Notes: a model not told the origin generated them from the sequence alone. A stretch of 64,000 nt of DNA from Tenacibaculum sp. 190130A14a (GCF_964048965.1 NZ_OZ040189.1:1798001-1862000), one strand, 5' to 3'; shown: positions 32,870-42,414, numbered from the stretch's first letter. A program made the numbers and translations.

Positions 32870-33877
32870 ATGTATAATTCAAAAATTACAGGATTAGGTT
32901 ATTACGTTCCTGAAAACGTGGTAACTAACGATGATCTTACCCAGTTTATGGAAACAAGCGATGAGTGGATTCAAGAAAGAACTGGAATTAAAGAACGTCG
33001 TTGGATTGACCCTAAAACGGAGGATTCTACTTCAGTTATGGGAGCAAAGGCCGCTAAAATTGCGATTGAAAGAGCAGGTTTAACAAAAGATGATATTGAT
33101 TTTATCATTTTTGCAACGTTAAGTCCTGAGTTGTATTTTCCTGGAGGAGGAGTACAAATTCAAGATTTATTAGATATGCCAACTATTGGAGCATTGGATA
33201 TACGTAATCAATGTTCTGGATTTATTTACTCTTTATCAGTTGCAGATCAGTTTATTAAGACCGGGATGTATAAAAACATTCTTGTTATTGGATCTGAAAA
33301 TCACTCAGGAGGTTTAGAAAAATCTACGAGAGGTAGAGGAGTGACTGTAATTTTTGGTGATGGTGCTGGAGCGGCGGTTTTATCGCGTAGTGAAGAAGAA
33401 GGAAAAGGTATTTTATCTTCTCATTTACATTCAGAAGGGAAACATGCAAAGGAATTAGCTTTGATTGGACCTTCAACAGGAAGATGGGTAGATGCAATTA
33501 TGGAAGAAAATGACCCAGATGATACTTCTTATTATCCATATATGAATGGTCAGTTTGTTTTTAAACATGCTGTTGTACGTTTTTCAGAGGCCATTGTAGA
33601 AGGGTTACAGGCAAATGGATTACAAAAAGAAGATATTGATATGTTAATTCCGCATCAAGCGAATTTACGTATTGCACAGTTCATTCAAAAGAAATTCCAA
33701 TTATCAGATGATAAAGTGTTTAATAACATCATGAAATATGGAAATACTACTGCAGCTTCTGTTATTATTGCTTTAACTGAAGCATGGGAGAAAGGAAAAA
33801 TCAATGACGGAGATTTAGTAGTGTTGGCTGCTTTTGGAAGTGGATTTACTTGGGGATCAGTTGTGATTCGTTGGTAA
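32870..33877 (+). CDS. 3-oxoacyl-ACP synthase III family protein (FabH-like)
   Basis: 335 residues, beta-ketoacyl synthase III fold. The catalytic triad is visible: cysteine in IRNQCSGFIYSL, histidine in IPHQANLRI and asparagine in KYGNTTAAS. The ITGLGYYVPENVVTNDDL start and WIQERTGIKERRW motif are typical. It condenses acyl-CoA with malonyl-ACP. Sequence alone cannot decide whether it is the housekeeping initiator or a second KASIII for special or branched lipids. It is monocistronic, divergent from the GH109-like gene. Confidence 0.9.
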   Translation: MYNSKITGLGYYVPENVVTNDDLTQFMETSDEWIQERTGIKERRWIDPKTEDSTSVMGAKAAKIAIERAGLTKDDIDFIIFATLSPELYFPGGGVQIQDLLDMPTIGALDIRNQCSGFIYSLSVADQFIKTGMYKNILVIGSENHSGGLEKSTRGRGVTVIFGDGAGAAVLSRSEEEGKGILSSHLHSEGKHAKELALIGPSTGRWVDAIMEENDPDDTSYYPYMNGQFVFKHAVVRFSEAIVEGLQANGLQKEDIDMLIPHQANLRIAQFIQKKFQLSDDKVFNNIMKYGNTTAASVIIALTEAWEKGKINDGDLVVLAAFGSGFTWGSVVIRW

Positions 33878-33896
33878 TTAAAAATGATAATTATAG

Positions 33897-33929
33897 AAAA
33901 AGCCGAAGTTTTAATCTTCGGCTTTTTTT
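33897..33929. terminator. Bidirectional terminator
   Basis: AAAAAGCCGAAG (33897-33908) pairs with CTTCGGCTTTTT (33916-33927) between the convergent FabH-like and barrel-protein genes. Confidence 0.9.
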
Positions 33930-33930
33930 A

Positions 33931-36315
33931 TTAAAACATACCGCCTTGTGATTCATTACTATCTCTGTATTTTCTACTTTTTCTTTTGTTTTTACCACTT
34001 CCAAAATTATAGGAAAAACCTAAAAATATAGAATCATATTCGAGAATATATTTTCCTTTTTGCTGAAATGGATTTGTAGAAGAATAATCGAAGTTAACAT
34101 TGTTAAAAATATCAGTACCTCTTAAAGTGATATTACCTTTACCATTCAATATTTTTAGTTTTCCGGCAATATTTACCATAGTGTATGGTTGTATAGTGTA
34201 TTGGACATTTTGACTCTTACCTCTATGAATCGTTGAGAGTTGAAAACTTAACTTTTTAGAAACTTTGAAAGAGTTACTAATTCTCCCTTTAATAATGGTG
34301 TTTTTGATCATTTCGAAGTGTGAGTTTAAGACGCCTTGAGAATCTTGAATATAAGTTTCAAAAGAAGGTCTTATGGTCCACCATTTTTGCAGTTTGTAAC
34401 TTCCAGAAATCTCAAAGCCATAACTATCTGCAAAATCATAATTAGTAAAAGAAGAAATTAACAGCTCTGAATTAGCCATATCTCTTTGTAATATACGACC
34501 AATTTTATCATTCGTTCTTCTGTAAAATGTACCTATTGATAGATAGCCTTTATTAATTGTTTTTGTATAATTAAGTTCTATTGAATTGGTGAATTGTGGA
34601 GTAATATTAATGTTTCCTTTTGCAATCGTAAGGGGAGAGGCCCATTCTTGAATTGGAGTAAGTTGATATGCCGAAGGTCTATCAACTCTTCTACTATATG
34701 CTAATTGTAATTCATCTTTTGAAGAAATGTGATAATTGATAGAAGCTGAAGGATATAAACTAAAAATTTGATCAGTAATAGAAGAAGTTCCTTGTTGCGT
34801 ATTCAAAAACAAAGCATCCAACTTGAATTGTTCTGCTCTTAAACCAATTTGTATAGCTAGTTGATTAAACTCTTGCGTATAACTAATATACCCAGAGTAA
34901 ATATCTCTATCGTAATTTAAGCTTGTATTCCCAATAGGTTGTATGTTTGAAGTATTAGTGCTTGGAGCTTCTTGATCAGTGATGATACGATTATAAAAGT
35001 TTTGTTTTCTATATTCTAAACCAAATTCTATAGAGCCCGATTCAATAGGTTTTGTATAATCTATATTGAAGAGCCATAATTTTTTAGTGTCTTCAATATC
35101 ATTGGTATAATTATACTCTTTTGTAGTGGGATTTGTTATTTCTGAATTTACTGTGTGTTCTGGGTTCTTATTAATTGAATAGTTTAGCTCTAATTCTAAA
35201 TTTTGCCCTGTATCGTCAAAGTTGTAAACGTAATCGATGTTATAACTTGCATCTTTTTGTTTGTATGTAGAAAAACGTCTGTTATCAAATAAAATAGTAG
35301 TGTTTTGGGTAGTTTTAGTATGCGTGGAGAGACTGTTATTGTCAAAATTTTGATTGGTATATAGTGATAATAAACTTTGTTTACTAAGTTCGATATCAGC
35401 TCCAAATTTAAAACTATGAAGATTCGAGTTGTTTAAAAAGTCTATGTCTTGTAATAAATTAGTTGTTGTTCTTTCAATGTTATTGAAGGTTTCATAATCT
35501 CCCCAACTAGTATTATAAGAGCTATAAAAATTGATTCGACCCACTTTGTAGTTTGCATTTAGAATGATGTCTGGACGAGTATTTTTACTATGTTTTATAC
35601 CAATAACAATATTACCATTGAAACCTATTTTAGTATTCTTTTTTAAAATTACATTAATAATACCACTCATTCCTTCGGAAGTATATTTAGCGGAAGGGTT
35701 TGTGATAATTTCTATCTGTTTTATTGTATTTGAAGGAATTTGTTTTAATAATTGTTCAGTTTTTAAATTGGATGGTTTTCCATTTACAAGAAGTTGTACA
35801 TTTTCATTCCCTCTAAGGCTAACGGTTCCTGAGAGTTGATTTACATCAACGGAAGGAATAGTTTCTAAGATTTCTAAAGAATTTGAACCAACAGCTAATA
35901 AATTCTTATCTATATTATACACCCTTTTATCAATTTTTTGAGCAACGCTAACAACCTTTGATTGAATTTCAACCTCACTTAAGTGCTCAGCATTTTCTTG
36001 TAATAAAAAAGTGCCTAAATCAATAGGAGATTTACTTTTTGTTAAATCAATGTTTTTCTGAGTTTTTTTATATCCAATAAACTGAAAAGATAAAGAGAGT
36101 TTAGCTTTTGGAAGTTTGAAGAGTTTAAATGTACCTTGGTTGGTCGTAGTAGTTCCTGTAATAATTTTGCCATCTAAAGTGGCACAGGTAATAGTTACAT
36201 AAGATAAGGGAGATTTATTTTTAAAATCTTTGACTTGACCAAAAACTTGTACTTTTTGTGCAGAGGCACAAAATACCATACTAACTAATAGCATTGCTAA
36301 TAGTAACTTTTTCAT
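33931..36315 (-). CDS. Outer-membrane beta-barrel protein (CarboxypepD_reg / OMP_b-brl_3), paralogue 2
   Basis: 794 residues. Signal peptide about 1-19. A CarboxypepD_reg-like domain (about 22-108, FGQVKDFKNKSPLSYVTITC) is followed by a TonB-receptor-like plug (SLEILETIPSVDVNQLSG, then NPSAKYTSEGMSGIINVIL) and a barrel of the OMP_b-brl_3 type with SRRVDRPSAYQLTP. The tail after the last strand is basic and ends GGMF. No TonB box is obvious. Layout and many motifs are shared with the next gene upstream, so the pair arose by tandem duplication. A terminator separates the two genes. Confidence 0.88.
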   Translation of the reverse strand: MKKLLLAMLLVSMVFCASAQKVQVFGQVKDFKNKSPLSYVTITCATLDGKIITGTTTTNQGTFKLFKLPKAKLSLSFQFIGYKKTQKNIDLTKSKSPIDLGTFLLQENAEHLSEVEIQSKVVSVAQKIDKRVYNIDKNLLAVGSNSLEILETIPSVDVNQLSGTVSLRGNENVQLLVNGKPSNLKTEQLLKQIPSNTIKQIEIITNPSAKYTSEGMSGIINVILKKNTKIGFNGNIVIGIKHSKNTRPDIILNANYKVGRINFYSSYNTSWGDYETFNNIERTTTNLLQDIDFLNNSNLHSFKFGADIELSKQSLLSLYTNQNFDNNSLSTHTKTTQNTTILFDNRRFSTYKQKDASYNIDYVYNFDDTGQNLELELNYSINKNPEHTVNSEITNPTTKEYNYTNDIEDTKKLWLFNIDYTKPIESGSIEFGLEYRKQNFYNRIITDQEAPSTNTSNIQPIGNTSLNYDRDIYSGYISYTQEFNQLAIQIGLRAEQFKLDALFLNTQQGTSSITDQIFSLYPSASINYHISSKDELQLAYSRRVDRPSAYQLTPIQEWASPLTIAKGNINITPQFTNSIELNYTKTINKGYLSIGTFYRRTNDKIGRILQRDMANSELLISSFTNYDFADSYGFEISGSYKLQKWWTIRPSFETYIQDSQGVLNSHFEMIKNTIIKGRISNSFKVSKKLSFQLSTIHRGKSQNVQYTIQPYTMVNIAGKLKILNGKGNITLRGTDIFNNVNFDYSSTNPFQQKGKYILEYDSIFLGFSYNFGSGKNKRKSRKYRDSNESQGGMF

Positions 36316-36355
36316 ATTCGGGGACTTTCTAATTTAAGTCGCTAAAAGTAACAAA

Positions 36356-36387
36356 AAAAACCAAGGTTATAGATAACCTTGGTTTTT
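36356..36387 (-). terminator. Terminator between the two barrel genes
   Basis: AAAAACCAAGGTTAT (36356-36370) and its reverse complement (36373-36387) form a long hairpin 22 nt beyond the end of the 36409 gene on the minus strand. Confidence 0.85.
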
Positions 36388-36408
36388 ATTTATATAGTAG
36401 TTAGTTGT

Positions 36409-38805
36409 TTAGAAGAAACCGCCACCACCAGACTTTTCATTATTGTCTCTTCTTCTACGTTGTTTTGCCTTATTCTTACCTCCACCAAAACGATAGTTGA
36501 ATCCTAAGTAGGTAGTTCTACTTTCCCACTTAAAGCGACCATTTTGTACAAATGGAGTTTCAGAATTAAACTTAAATCTCATTGTATCGAATATATCATT
36601 TACTCTAAAAGTAATATTTCCTTTTCCTTTTAAAACACTGTAATTAGCACCGATATTAACCATTTTCATTGGATCTACATCCCATTGAATATCTTTTACA
36701 GGTCCTCTATACATTGCAAATAATTGTAAACGTAACTTTTTACTTACGGTAAAGCTATTGCTTATTCTAGCATTAAATACATTAGCAGTAACTTCTCTTC
36801 TTGGAGCCATAGGATCTGTAATATCATTTGTTCCAAATTGTTTTTGAGAATAATAATCCATACTTGCATTTGCACGCCACCACTTAGCAACTTTGTAGTT
36901 CGCTGATAATTCTAAACCATATGCGTCAGTATCATCAAAGTTAGCAAAAGTTAAGATTTGTCTTACGTTTGTAGCATCATCTGGATCCTGATACGTAGCT
37001 CTATTAATAACATCATTAATGTTTCTATAGAAAGTACCAAAAGTTAATGACCCTCCCTTAATTCTTCTTGTATAATTAATTTCTAAAGAGTTTGTAAACT
37101 GTGGAACTAAGTCTGGATTACCAACAGAAGTAATTAAAGGTGTACTCCATTCTCTAATTGGGTTTACTTGTTGTATTCCAGGTCTGTCAACTCTTCTACT
37201 ATAGCTTAACTGAAATTGATTCTTATCAGAAGGATTATAAGTAAAGAAAGCAGAAGGATAAACTGTAAATATTTCATCAGTTACAGTTTCTGTATCTTCT
37301 CCAACTTGGTTAAATACTCCTTTGATTTCATATTGCTCTAAACGAGCACCTAATTGCATAGTTACTTTACCGAATTTATGACCATAGTTGATATATGCAG
37401 AATAGATATCTCTGTCATAAGTAAAAGATGAATTAGCAAAACCAACCTGTGTAGTTAAGTTTGTATTATCGGTTTTATCAAGACGATATTCTACTCCTAA
37501 TTCTAATTTACCATTTTTTGAAATTGGATTTGTATAATCTAAATTAATCAATGTATTTTCTCTTTCGTTATTGATATCATTGATATAATCATCTTGTGTT
37601 CCTTGTAAGAAATCATTCTCTAAGAAATTTGGAGCAGTATTTTTAGAATACGTTGCTTCAAATTCAATATTGTGTCCCTTCTTTTCGAAATCACGCTTAT
37701 AGTTTACATTATAAGCTTGGTTTTTACTATCCGTAGATTGTTCATTTGGAGAGTTTTCAAAAAGTGAACCATCATTTAATGTAATTATAGCCCTACCACC
37801 TGCATCACTTTTAAACCAGTTATGAGTTGTATAAAATGATAAAGTATTTTTATCATCTAAATAAATATCAGCACCAACTTTTAATAAATGAGATTGGTTG
37901 TTGTTGGTAAAGATGAAATCTTGATTGTTAGTTCCTGGTCTATTTACAAAACCAAAATTGTATCTATCTCCTCCATTGTAACCATAATTTCCGAAGAAAT
38001 TAACTTTACCAGTTTTGTAATTCATATTGGTAGAAGCATTATAACGAACATAATGACCTGCTTCAACTCCGGTATTTACAGAACCGTTGAATCCCATATT
38101 AGCATTTTTATTAAGAATGATATTGATAATACCACTCATACCTTCTGGGTTGTATTTTGCAGATGGATTGGTAATTAATTCTACGCTCTTAATTGAAGTA
38201 GAAGGAATTTGTTTTAAAAGCTGAGAAGCAGGAATGTTTGTTGGTTTTCCATCAACTAAAACACGTACATTTTCGTTTCCTCTTAAACTAATATTTCCTG
38301 TTTGACTATCAACGCTTACAGATTGTACATTGTTTAACAATTCAGAAGCTGTTGCACCAGCAGAAGTTAAATCTTTTCCAACATTAATTACTTTTCTATC
38401 CACTTTTTGAGTAACAGTAGATGTTTCAGCTCTAACTTCAACTTCTTCTAAAGTAGTACTATCTTCTTCTAAACTAATAGTTCCTAAATTTATCTTTCTG
38501 TTTTTATTAGTAACATCAATAGTTCTGTTATAAGTTTTATATCCTATAAATTGAACTTCAACAGTACTTTTACCTTCTGGAATGTTCTTAATTGTAAAAA
38601 GTCCATTATCAGTTGTTATTCCTCCAGTTATAATTTTATTGGCAAGGTCTTTGACAACTATATTAACGTAAGGAAGTGGTTCTTTTGTGGTTTGGTCGAT
38701 TACTTTTCCCGAAATTACCCCAGGTTTCGGAAGATTACTTTTTGACATTTGAGCGAAAGATATGCTACTTACAAGTAAAAAGAGTATCAATAGTTTTTGT
38801 TTCAT
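36409..38805 (-). CDS. Outer-membrane beta-barrel protein (CarboxypepD_reg / OMP_b-brl_3), paralogue 1
   Basis: 798 residues. Signal peptide about 1-18. Regulatory-like domain ISGKVIDQTTKEPLPYVNIV, plug with LRGNENVRVLVDGKPT and LITNPSAKYNPEGMSGIINI, then barrel with SRRVDRPGIQQVNP. The C-terminal tail is strongly basic (KAKQRRRRDNN) and ends in GGGGFF. Such proteins resemble TonB-dependent receptors and may take up an unknown substrate or act as outer-membrane channels. It is transcribed separately from its paralogue. Confidence 0.88.
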   Translation of the reverse strand: MKQKLLILFLLVSSISFAQMSKSNLPKPGVISGKVIDQTTKEPLPYVNIVVKDLANKIITGGITTDNGLFTIKNIPEGKSTVEVQFIGYKTYNRTIDVTNKNRKINLGTISLEEDSTTLEEVEVRAETSTVTQKVDRKVINVGKDLTSAGATASELLNNVQSVSVDSQTGNISLRGNENVRVLVDGKPTNIPASQLLKQIPSTSIKSVELITNPSAKYNPEGMSGIINIILNKNANMGFNGSVNTGVEAGHYVRYNASTNMNYKTGKVNFFGNYGYNGGDRYNFGFVNRPGTNNQDFIFTNNNQSHLLKVGADIYLDDKNTLSFYTTHNWFKSDAGGRAIITLNDGSLFENSPNEQSTDSKNQAYNVNYKRDFEKKGHNIEFEATYSKNTAPNFLENDFLQGTQDDYINDINNERENTLINLDYTNPISKNGKLELGVEYRLDKTDNTNLTTQVGFANSSFTYDRDIYSAYINYGHKFGKVTMQLGARLEQYEIKGVFNQVGEDTETVTDEIFTVYPSAFFTYNPSDKNQFQLSYSRRVDRPGIQQVNPIREWSTPLITSVGNPDLVPQFTNSLEINYTRRIKGGSLTFGTFYRNINDVINRATYQDPDDATNVRQILTFANFDDTDAYGLELSANYKVAKWWRANASMDYYSQKQFGTNDITDPMAPRREVTANVFNARISNSFTVSKKLRLQLFAMYRGPVKDIQWDVDPMKMVNIGANYSVLKGKGNITFRVNDIFDTMRFKFNSETPFVQNGRFKWESRTTYLGFNYRFGGGKNKAKQRRRRDNNEKSGGGGFF

Positions 38806-38899
38806 TTTATTTTTTAATTGAATAGTTTTAATGTCTAGTAGACTAACTTTAATCTATATTTGTTACCTTGTTTAACAGAGTTTAACGTATTATTAACAA

Positions 38900-39262
38900 A
38901 TGAAAAATGTAACCTTGGTGCTGGGTGCGTCATTAAAACCGGAGAGATATTCTAATAAAGCAATCAAACGTTTGACAGCTAATAATATAGATGTTGTTGC
39001 TGTTGGAGGTAGAGAAGGTGTTGTAGATAATGTTACAATTGTTAAGGAAAAAGAGAACTTTGCAAATATTGATACAGTAACATTATATCTTAATCCAAAA
39101 AGACAAAAGGACTACTATGATTACATTATAAGATTACAACCGAATAGAGTGATTTTTAATCCAGGTACAGAAAATTTTGAGCTGATAGAAAAATTAAGAG
39201 CATTCGATATTAAAGCTGAACTAGCTTGTACTTTAGTTTTACTAGCAACTAATCAGTACTAA
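38900..39262 (+). CDS. CoA-binding domain protein (YccU-like)
   Basis: 120 residues, a single CoA_binding_2 Rossmann domain: VTLVLGASLKPERYSNKA, VAVGGREG, TLYLNPKRQKDYYDYI and FNPGTENFEL with a final C-x-L strand. Relatives bind CoA or nucleotides; function is undefined. A TATATTTG box (38855-38862) precedes it. Its last 14 nt overlap the convergent rnz gene, so no terminator lies between them. Confidence 0.88.
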   Translation: MKNVTLVLGASLKPERYSNKAIKRLTANNIDVVAVGGREGVVDNVTIVKEKENFANIDTVTLYLNPKRQKDYYDYIIRLQPNRVIFNPGTENFELIEKLRAFDIKAELACTLVLLATNQY

Positions 39263-40196
39263 GTACGTTTAAAGGAATATTTTCGTTCGAATAACGGTTT
39301 CCTGCCACGGCCAATTCTACATTGTCAAAAATAGTATTCGCTTCTTCTTTAAAGTCTTCTAGGTTTTTATATCGACTTGAATAATGGCCTATAATTAACT
39401 TCTTTGCGTTCGCAGCTTTGGCTATTTTGGCTGCTTGTTCTGCAGTTGAATGTTTAGTTTTATCGCAAAGATCTTCTCTGTCTTTTAAAAAAGTCGCTTC
39501 ATGATATAATACATCTACATTTTCAATAATTGGAACGATATCAGGTTTATATGAGGTATCACTACAAAAGGCAAAACTTTTCGGAGCAGAAGGAGCCAAA
39601 GTTAATTCACTGTTAGAAATAATTTCACCAGAGCTCAATTGGAAGTCTTTACCCGCCTTTAAATTATGATAATCACAAACATCAATTTCGTCGTATAACT
39701 TAATTTTGTCAATATTTAACCTTCTAGGTTTAGGTTTTTCAGTAAACAAATAACCATTTGTATATACTCTATGGTCTAATGGAATAGTTCTTACCTCTAC
39801 CTTGTCATCTTCAAAAATAAGTTCACTTTCTTTAGAATTAAGTTCATGAAAAATAATGTTAAATTTTGTCCACGATTTAGATAATTTTAATTGTAATACC
39901 GTTATTTCCTTAATCCCAACAGGACCATAAATATGTAAATCTTTTTCTCTATTTAAAATACCAAAGGTAGATATTAGGCCTATCAAACCAAAGAAATGAT
40001 CACCGTGTAGGTGAGAAATAAAAATGTGGTTAATTTTGGAGAACCCTACTTTGTATTTACGCATTCTACTTTGCGTACCTTCTCCACAATCGATTAAAAA
40101 ATGACGATTGTTTATTTCTAAATATTGGGCTGTTGGAAAAGCATTTACCCTAGGTGTTGCTGAATGGCAACCTAAGATAGTAAGTTGTAAACTCAT
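39249..40196 (-). CDS. rnz: Ribonuclease Z
   Basis: 315 residues. A metallo-beta-lactamase-fold tRNA 3' endonuclease. Motifs: LTILGCHSATPR start, FLIDCGEGTQSRMRK, zinc ligands in SHLHGDHFFGL, later AFCSDTSY, YHEATFLKD and GHYSSRY. It removes 3' trailers from tRNA precursors. Its start is adjacent to the stop of the T9SS mini protein gene, and it ends the pyrR-pyrB operon. It overlaps the convergent CoA-binding gene by 14 nt. Confidence 0.95.
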   Translation of the reverse strand: MSLQLTILGCHSATPRVNAFPTAQYLEINNRHFLIDCGEGTQSRMRKYKVGFSKINHIFISHLHGDHFFGLIGLISTFGILNREKDLHIYGPVGIKEITVLQLKLSKSWTKFNIIFHELNSKESELIFEDDKVEVRTIPLDHRVYTNGYLFTEKPKPRRLNIDKIKLYDEIDVCDYHNLKAGKDFQLSSGEIISNSELTLAPSAPKSFAFCSDTSYKPDIVPIIENVDVLYHEATFLKDREDLCDKTKHSTAEQAAKIAKAANAKKLIIGHYSSRYKNLEDFKEEANTIFDNVELAVAGNRYSNENIPLNVLSTD

Positions 40197-40520
40197 TTAT
40201 CTAATAACAAAACGTTTTGAAATAACTTGTTCTTTCGTTTGAATAGCATAGATGTACATTCCAGATTTTAAGTTATTCCTATAAAAAGGTAATTCATTCT
40301 TTCCAGCATGAACTTTATAAGTTTTGTGGAAAACAGTTTTACCTAAAACGTTTTTTACTGTTAAAATAATCTGTTCACTATTGTTAGATTTAAAGTAAAA
40401 AGTTGTTTTATTCGAAAACGGATTAGGGGATACAATAACATCCTTTATTGATTTTTCTTGCGAAAAACCTACAAAAGAGAATGATATAAATAAAATTAAT
40501 AAAAGTATTTTTTTTACCAT
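40197..40520 (-). CDS. Minimal T9SS-sorted protein (signal peptide plus type A sorting domain)
   Basis: 107 residues: signal peptide about 1-20 (FSFVGFSQ), then almost nothing but a type IX secretion type A C-terminal domain. The domain contains VIVSPNPFSNKTTFYF, QIILTVKNVLGKTVFHK, the GKNELPF turn and SGMYIYAIQTKEQVISKRFVI. Normally this domain trails a large cargo, but here there is no cargo. It is conserved in position between a STAS-like gene and rnz. It could be a decoy, anchor or remnant. Confidence 0.85.
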   Translation of the reverse strand: MVKKILLLILFISFSFVGFSQEKSIKDVIVSPNPFSNKTTFYFKSNNSEQIILTVKNVLGKTVFHKTYKVHAGKNELPFYRNNLKSGMYIYAIQTKEQVISKRFVIR

Positions 40521-40557
40521 AAATTGCTTTTTTAAGGGGTTAAAACAATTTAAGTTT

Positions 40558-40890
40558 TTAAAAACCTAAATCACGTTGTATATTTTCCATTTCTATAACA
40601 TCTTCTGCTTCTTGCAATGTAGGAACGATATTAAATTCCTCAGGAAAAGCATCAATATCAATGTTAGTACATATCAAAACAAAAGACATGCCATTTTTTT
40701 TATGCATACTTGCATAACTCAAAAATAATGAAATATTTTTTTCAACAACATTTTTTTGAGAAGAAAAATCAATAATTAAGTGATTTTCCTGAAAATTAAC
40801 ATATTGTTTTTCAAAATATTGATAAAACTCATTGAATGAATTTTCTTCTACTGTAACTAATGTATATGATTCTGTAGTATCAATTTTCAT
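40558..40890 (-). CDS. STAS-like domain protein
   Basis: 110 residues, acidic and soluble. The strand-helix order (YTLVTVEEN, HLIIDFSSQKNV, ISLFLSYASMHKKNGMSFVLICT, VPTLQEAEDVIEMENI) fits the anti-sigma-factor antagonist (STAS) fold. The usual phosphorylatable serine after the DFS strand may be the SS pair near residue 43, but I cannot be sure. It follows pyrB after 2 nt and so belongs to that operon. Partner kinase or sigma factor not seen. Confidence 0.7.
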   Translation of the reverse strand: MKIDTTESYTLVTVEENSFNEFYQYFEKQYVNFQENHLIIDFSSQKNVVEKNISLFLSYASMHKKNGMSFVLICTNIDIDAFPEEFNIVPTLQEAEDVIEMENIQRDLGF

Positions 40891-40892
40891 AA

Positions 40893-41828
40893 TTATCTTT
40901 TTATTTGTTGGGCTAACAAATAAATAACAGCCATTCTAACCGCAACTCCGTTTTCAACTTGATTAAGTATGATTGACTGGTCGCTGTCGGCCACATCACT
41001 TGTTAGTTCTACACCTCGATTAATAGGACCAGGATGCATAATAACAATTTTTTTGCCAAGATTATCCAATATTTCTTTATTAATACCAAATAACTGCGTG
41101 TATTCTCTGGTAGAAGGGAAGTATTTTATATCCATTCGTTCATGTTGAACACGTAATACATTGGCAACATCACACCATTCTAAAGCTTTTTTTAAGTTGT
41201 TTTCAACTCCAACACCTAAACTAGATATGTATCTTGGAATTAGTGTAGTTGGACCACAAACTTTTACTTCAGCACCTTGTAATTGTAAAGCAAAAATGTT
41301 AGATAATGCTACTCGAGAGTGTAAGACATCTCCAACAATAACTATTTTTTTACCTTTTAAACTATTTGTGTTTAGTGCTTCTCTCATAGAAAAACTATCT
41401 AACAAAGCCTGTGTAGGATGTTCATGTGTTCCATCACCAGCATTTACTATTCTAGCATCTACATGTTTTGATAGGAATACTCCCGCACCAACATTTGCGT
41501 GTCTCATTACAACAATATCTACTTTCATAGATAAAATATTGTTAACAGTATCAATAAGTGTTTCTCCTTTTTTTACGGAAGATTGACCTGCTGAAAAATT
41601 AATAACATCTGCAGATAAACGTTTTTCGGCAAGTTCAAAAGAAAGCTTGGTGCGTGTACTGTTTTCAAAAAACAAATTAGCAATTGTAATGTCACGTAAA
41701 GAAGGAACCTTTTTAATAGGTCTATTAATTACTTCTTTAAAATGAGAGGCAGTTTCAAAAATTAATTCTAAATCGTTTGGGTTAAGGTATTTTATGCCTA
41801 ATAAATGTTCTACACTTAACTGATTCAT
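40893..41828 (-). CDS. pyrB: Aspartate carbamoyltransferase catalytic subunit
   Basis: 311 residues. Makes carbamoyl-aspartate, the committed pyrimidine step. The carbamoyl-phosphate motif is FFENSTRTKLSFELAEKRL; the other ligand motifs are DGTHEHPTQALLD and MHPGPINRGVE. No pyrI regulatory subunit is adjacent, as is typical of trimeric or PyrR-controlled enzymes. It lies 46 nt downstream of pyrR. Confidence 0.97.
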   Translation of the reverse strand: MNQLSVEHLLGIKYLNPNDLELIFETASHFKEVINRPIKKVPSLRDITIANLFFENSTRTKLSFELAEKRLSADVINFSAGQSSVKKGETLIDTVNNILSMKVDIVVMRHANVGAGVFLSKHVDARIVNAGDGTHEHPTQALLDSFSMREALNTNSLKGKKIVIVGDVLHSRVALSNIFALQLQGAEVKVCGPTTLIPRYISSLGVGVENNLKKALEWCDVANVLRVQHERMDIKYFPSTREYTQLFGINKEILDNLGKKIVIMHPGPINRGVELTSDVADSDQSIILNQVENGVAVRMAVIYLLAQQIKR

Positions 41829-41874
41829 TGGTTTATAGTTGTAATAGTTGTATTGTTATTTTTTGATACTACAT

Positions 41875-42414
41875 TTAAATTTTTTCTAAAATGATAGCAT
41901 CTTCATTTTGTATTTCTTTCCAGTGAACGACTACCTTTTCTTGATTGATAGCATCTACTTGTCGTCCTCTATAATTTGGTTGAATAGGTAAATGACGACT
42001 AAATCTTCGATCAATTAATACCAATAATTCAATATTCTCGGGTCTTCCATATGCCTGTAGTGCAGTTAGAGCCGATCGTACACTTCTACCAGAATAAAGT
42101 ACATCATCTATAATAACTACTTTTTTATTTTCTATTAAAAAGTCAATTTTAGTAGGGGTAGCTTCTAAGGGCTCTTCATTTCTTCTAAAATCATCACGAT
42201 AAAAAGTAATGTCTAACAAACCTAATTGTAAATCAGAAATCCCGTAGTCTTCCTTTAGTATATGTACTAAACGATTGGCTAGAAAACTACCTCTAGGTTG
42301 AAGTCCAATTAAAACGGTATTAGAAAAGTCGTTATGATTTTCGATTAACTGACATGCTAATCGATGAAGAATAATTTCAATCTCTTTCGAGGTAAGTAAA
42401 ATTTTGCTTTCCAT
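41875..42414 (-). CDS. pyrR: Bifunctional pyrimidine operon regulator / uracil phosphoribosyltransferase PyrR
   Basis: 179 residues from the ATG at 42414; an upstream ATG at 42450 would add twelve atypical residues. The PRPP loop is VVIIDDVLYSGRSVRSAL. QPRGSFLANRL and IDRRFSRHLPIQPNYRGRQVD are typical of PyrR, which binds pyr mRNA in response to UMP in other bacteria. I saw no anti-terminator-like structure in the short leader, so an RNA-attenuation role here is not shown. It is the first gene of the pyr operon. Confidence 0.93.
   Translation of the reverse strand: MESKILLTSKEIEIILHRLACQLIENHNDFSNTVLIGLQPRGSFLANRLVHILKEDYGISDLQLGLLDITFYRDDFRRNEEPLEATPTKIDFLIENKKVVIIDDVLYSGRSVRSALTALQAYGRPENIELLVLIDRRFSRHLPIQPNYRGRQVDAINQEKVVVHWKEIQNEDAIILEKI

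Noticed and set aside
38902..38930. TGTAACC followed by GTCATT resembling the ECF promoter
   Set aside because: Spacing is 14 rather than 17 nt and it lies inside the CoA-binding coding region; probably chance.
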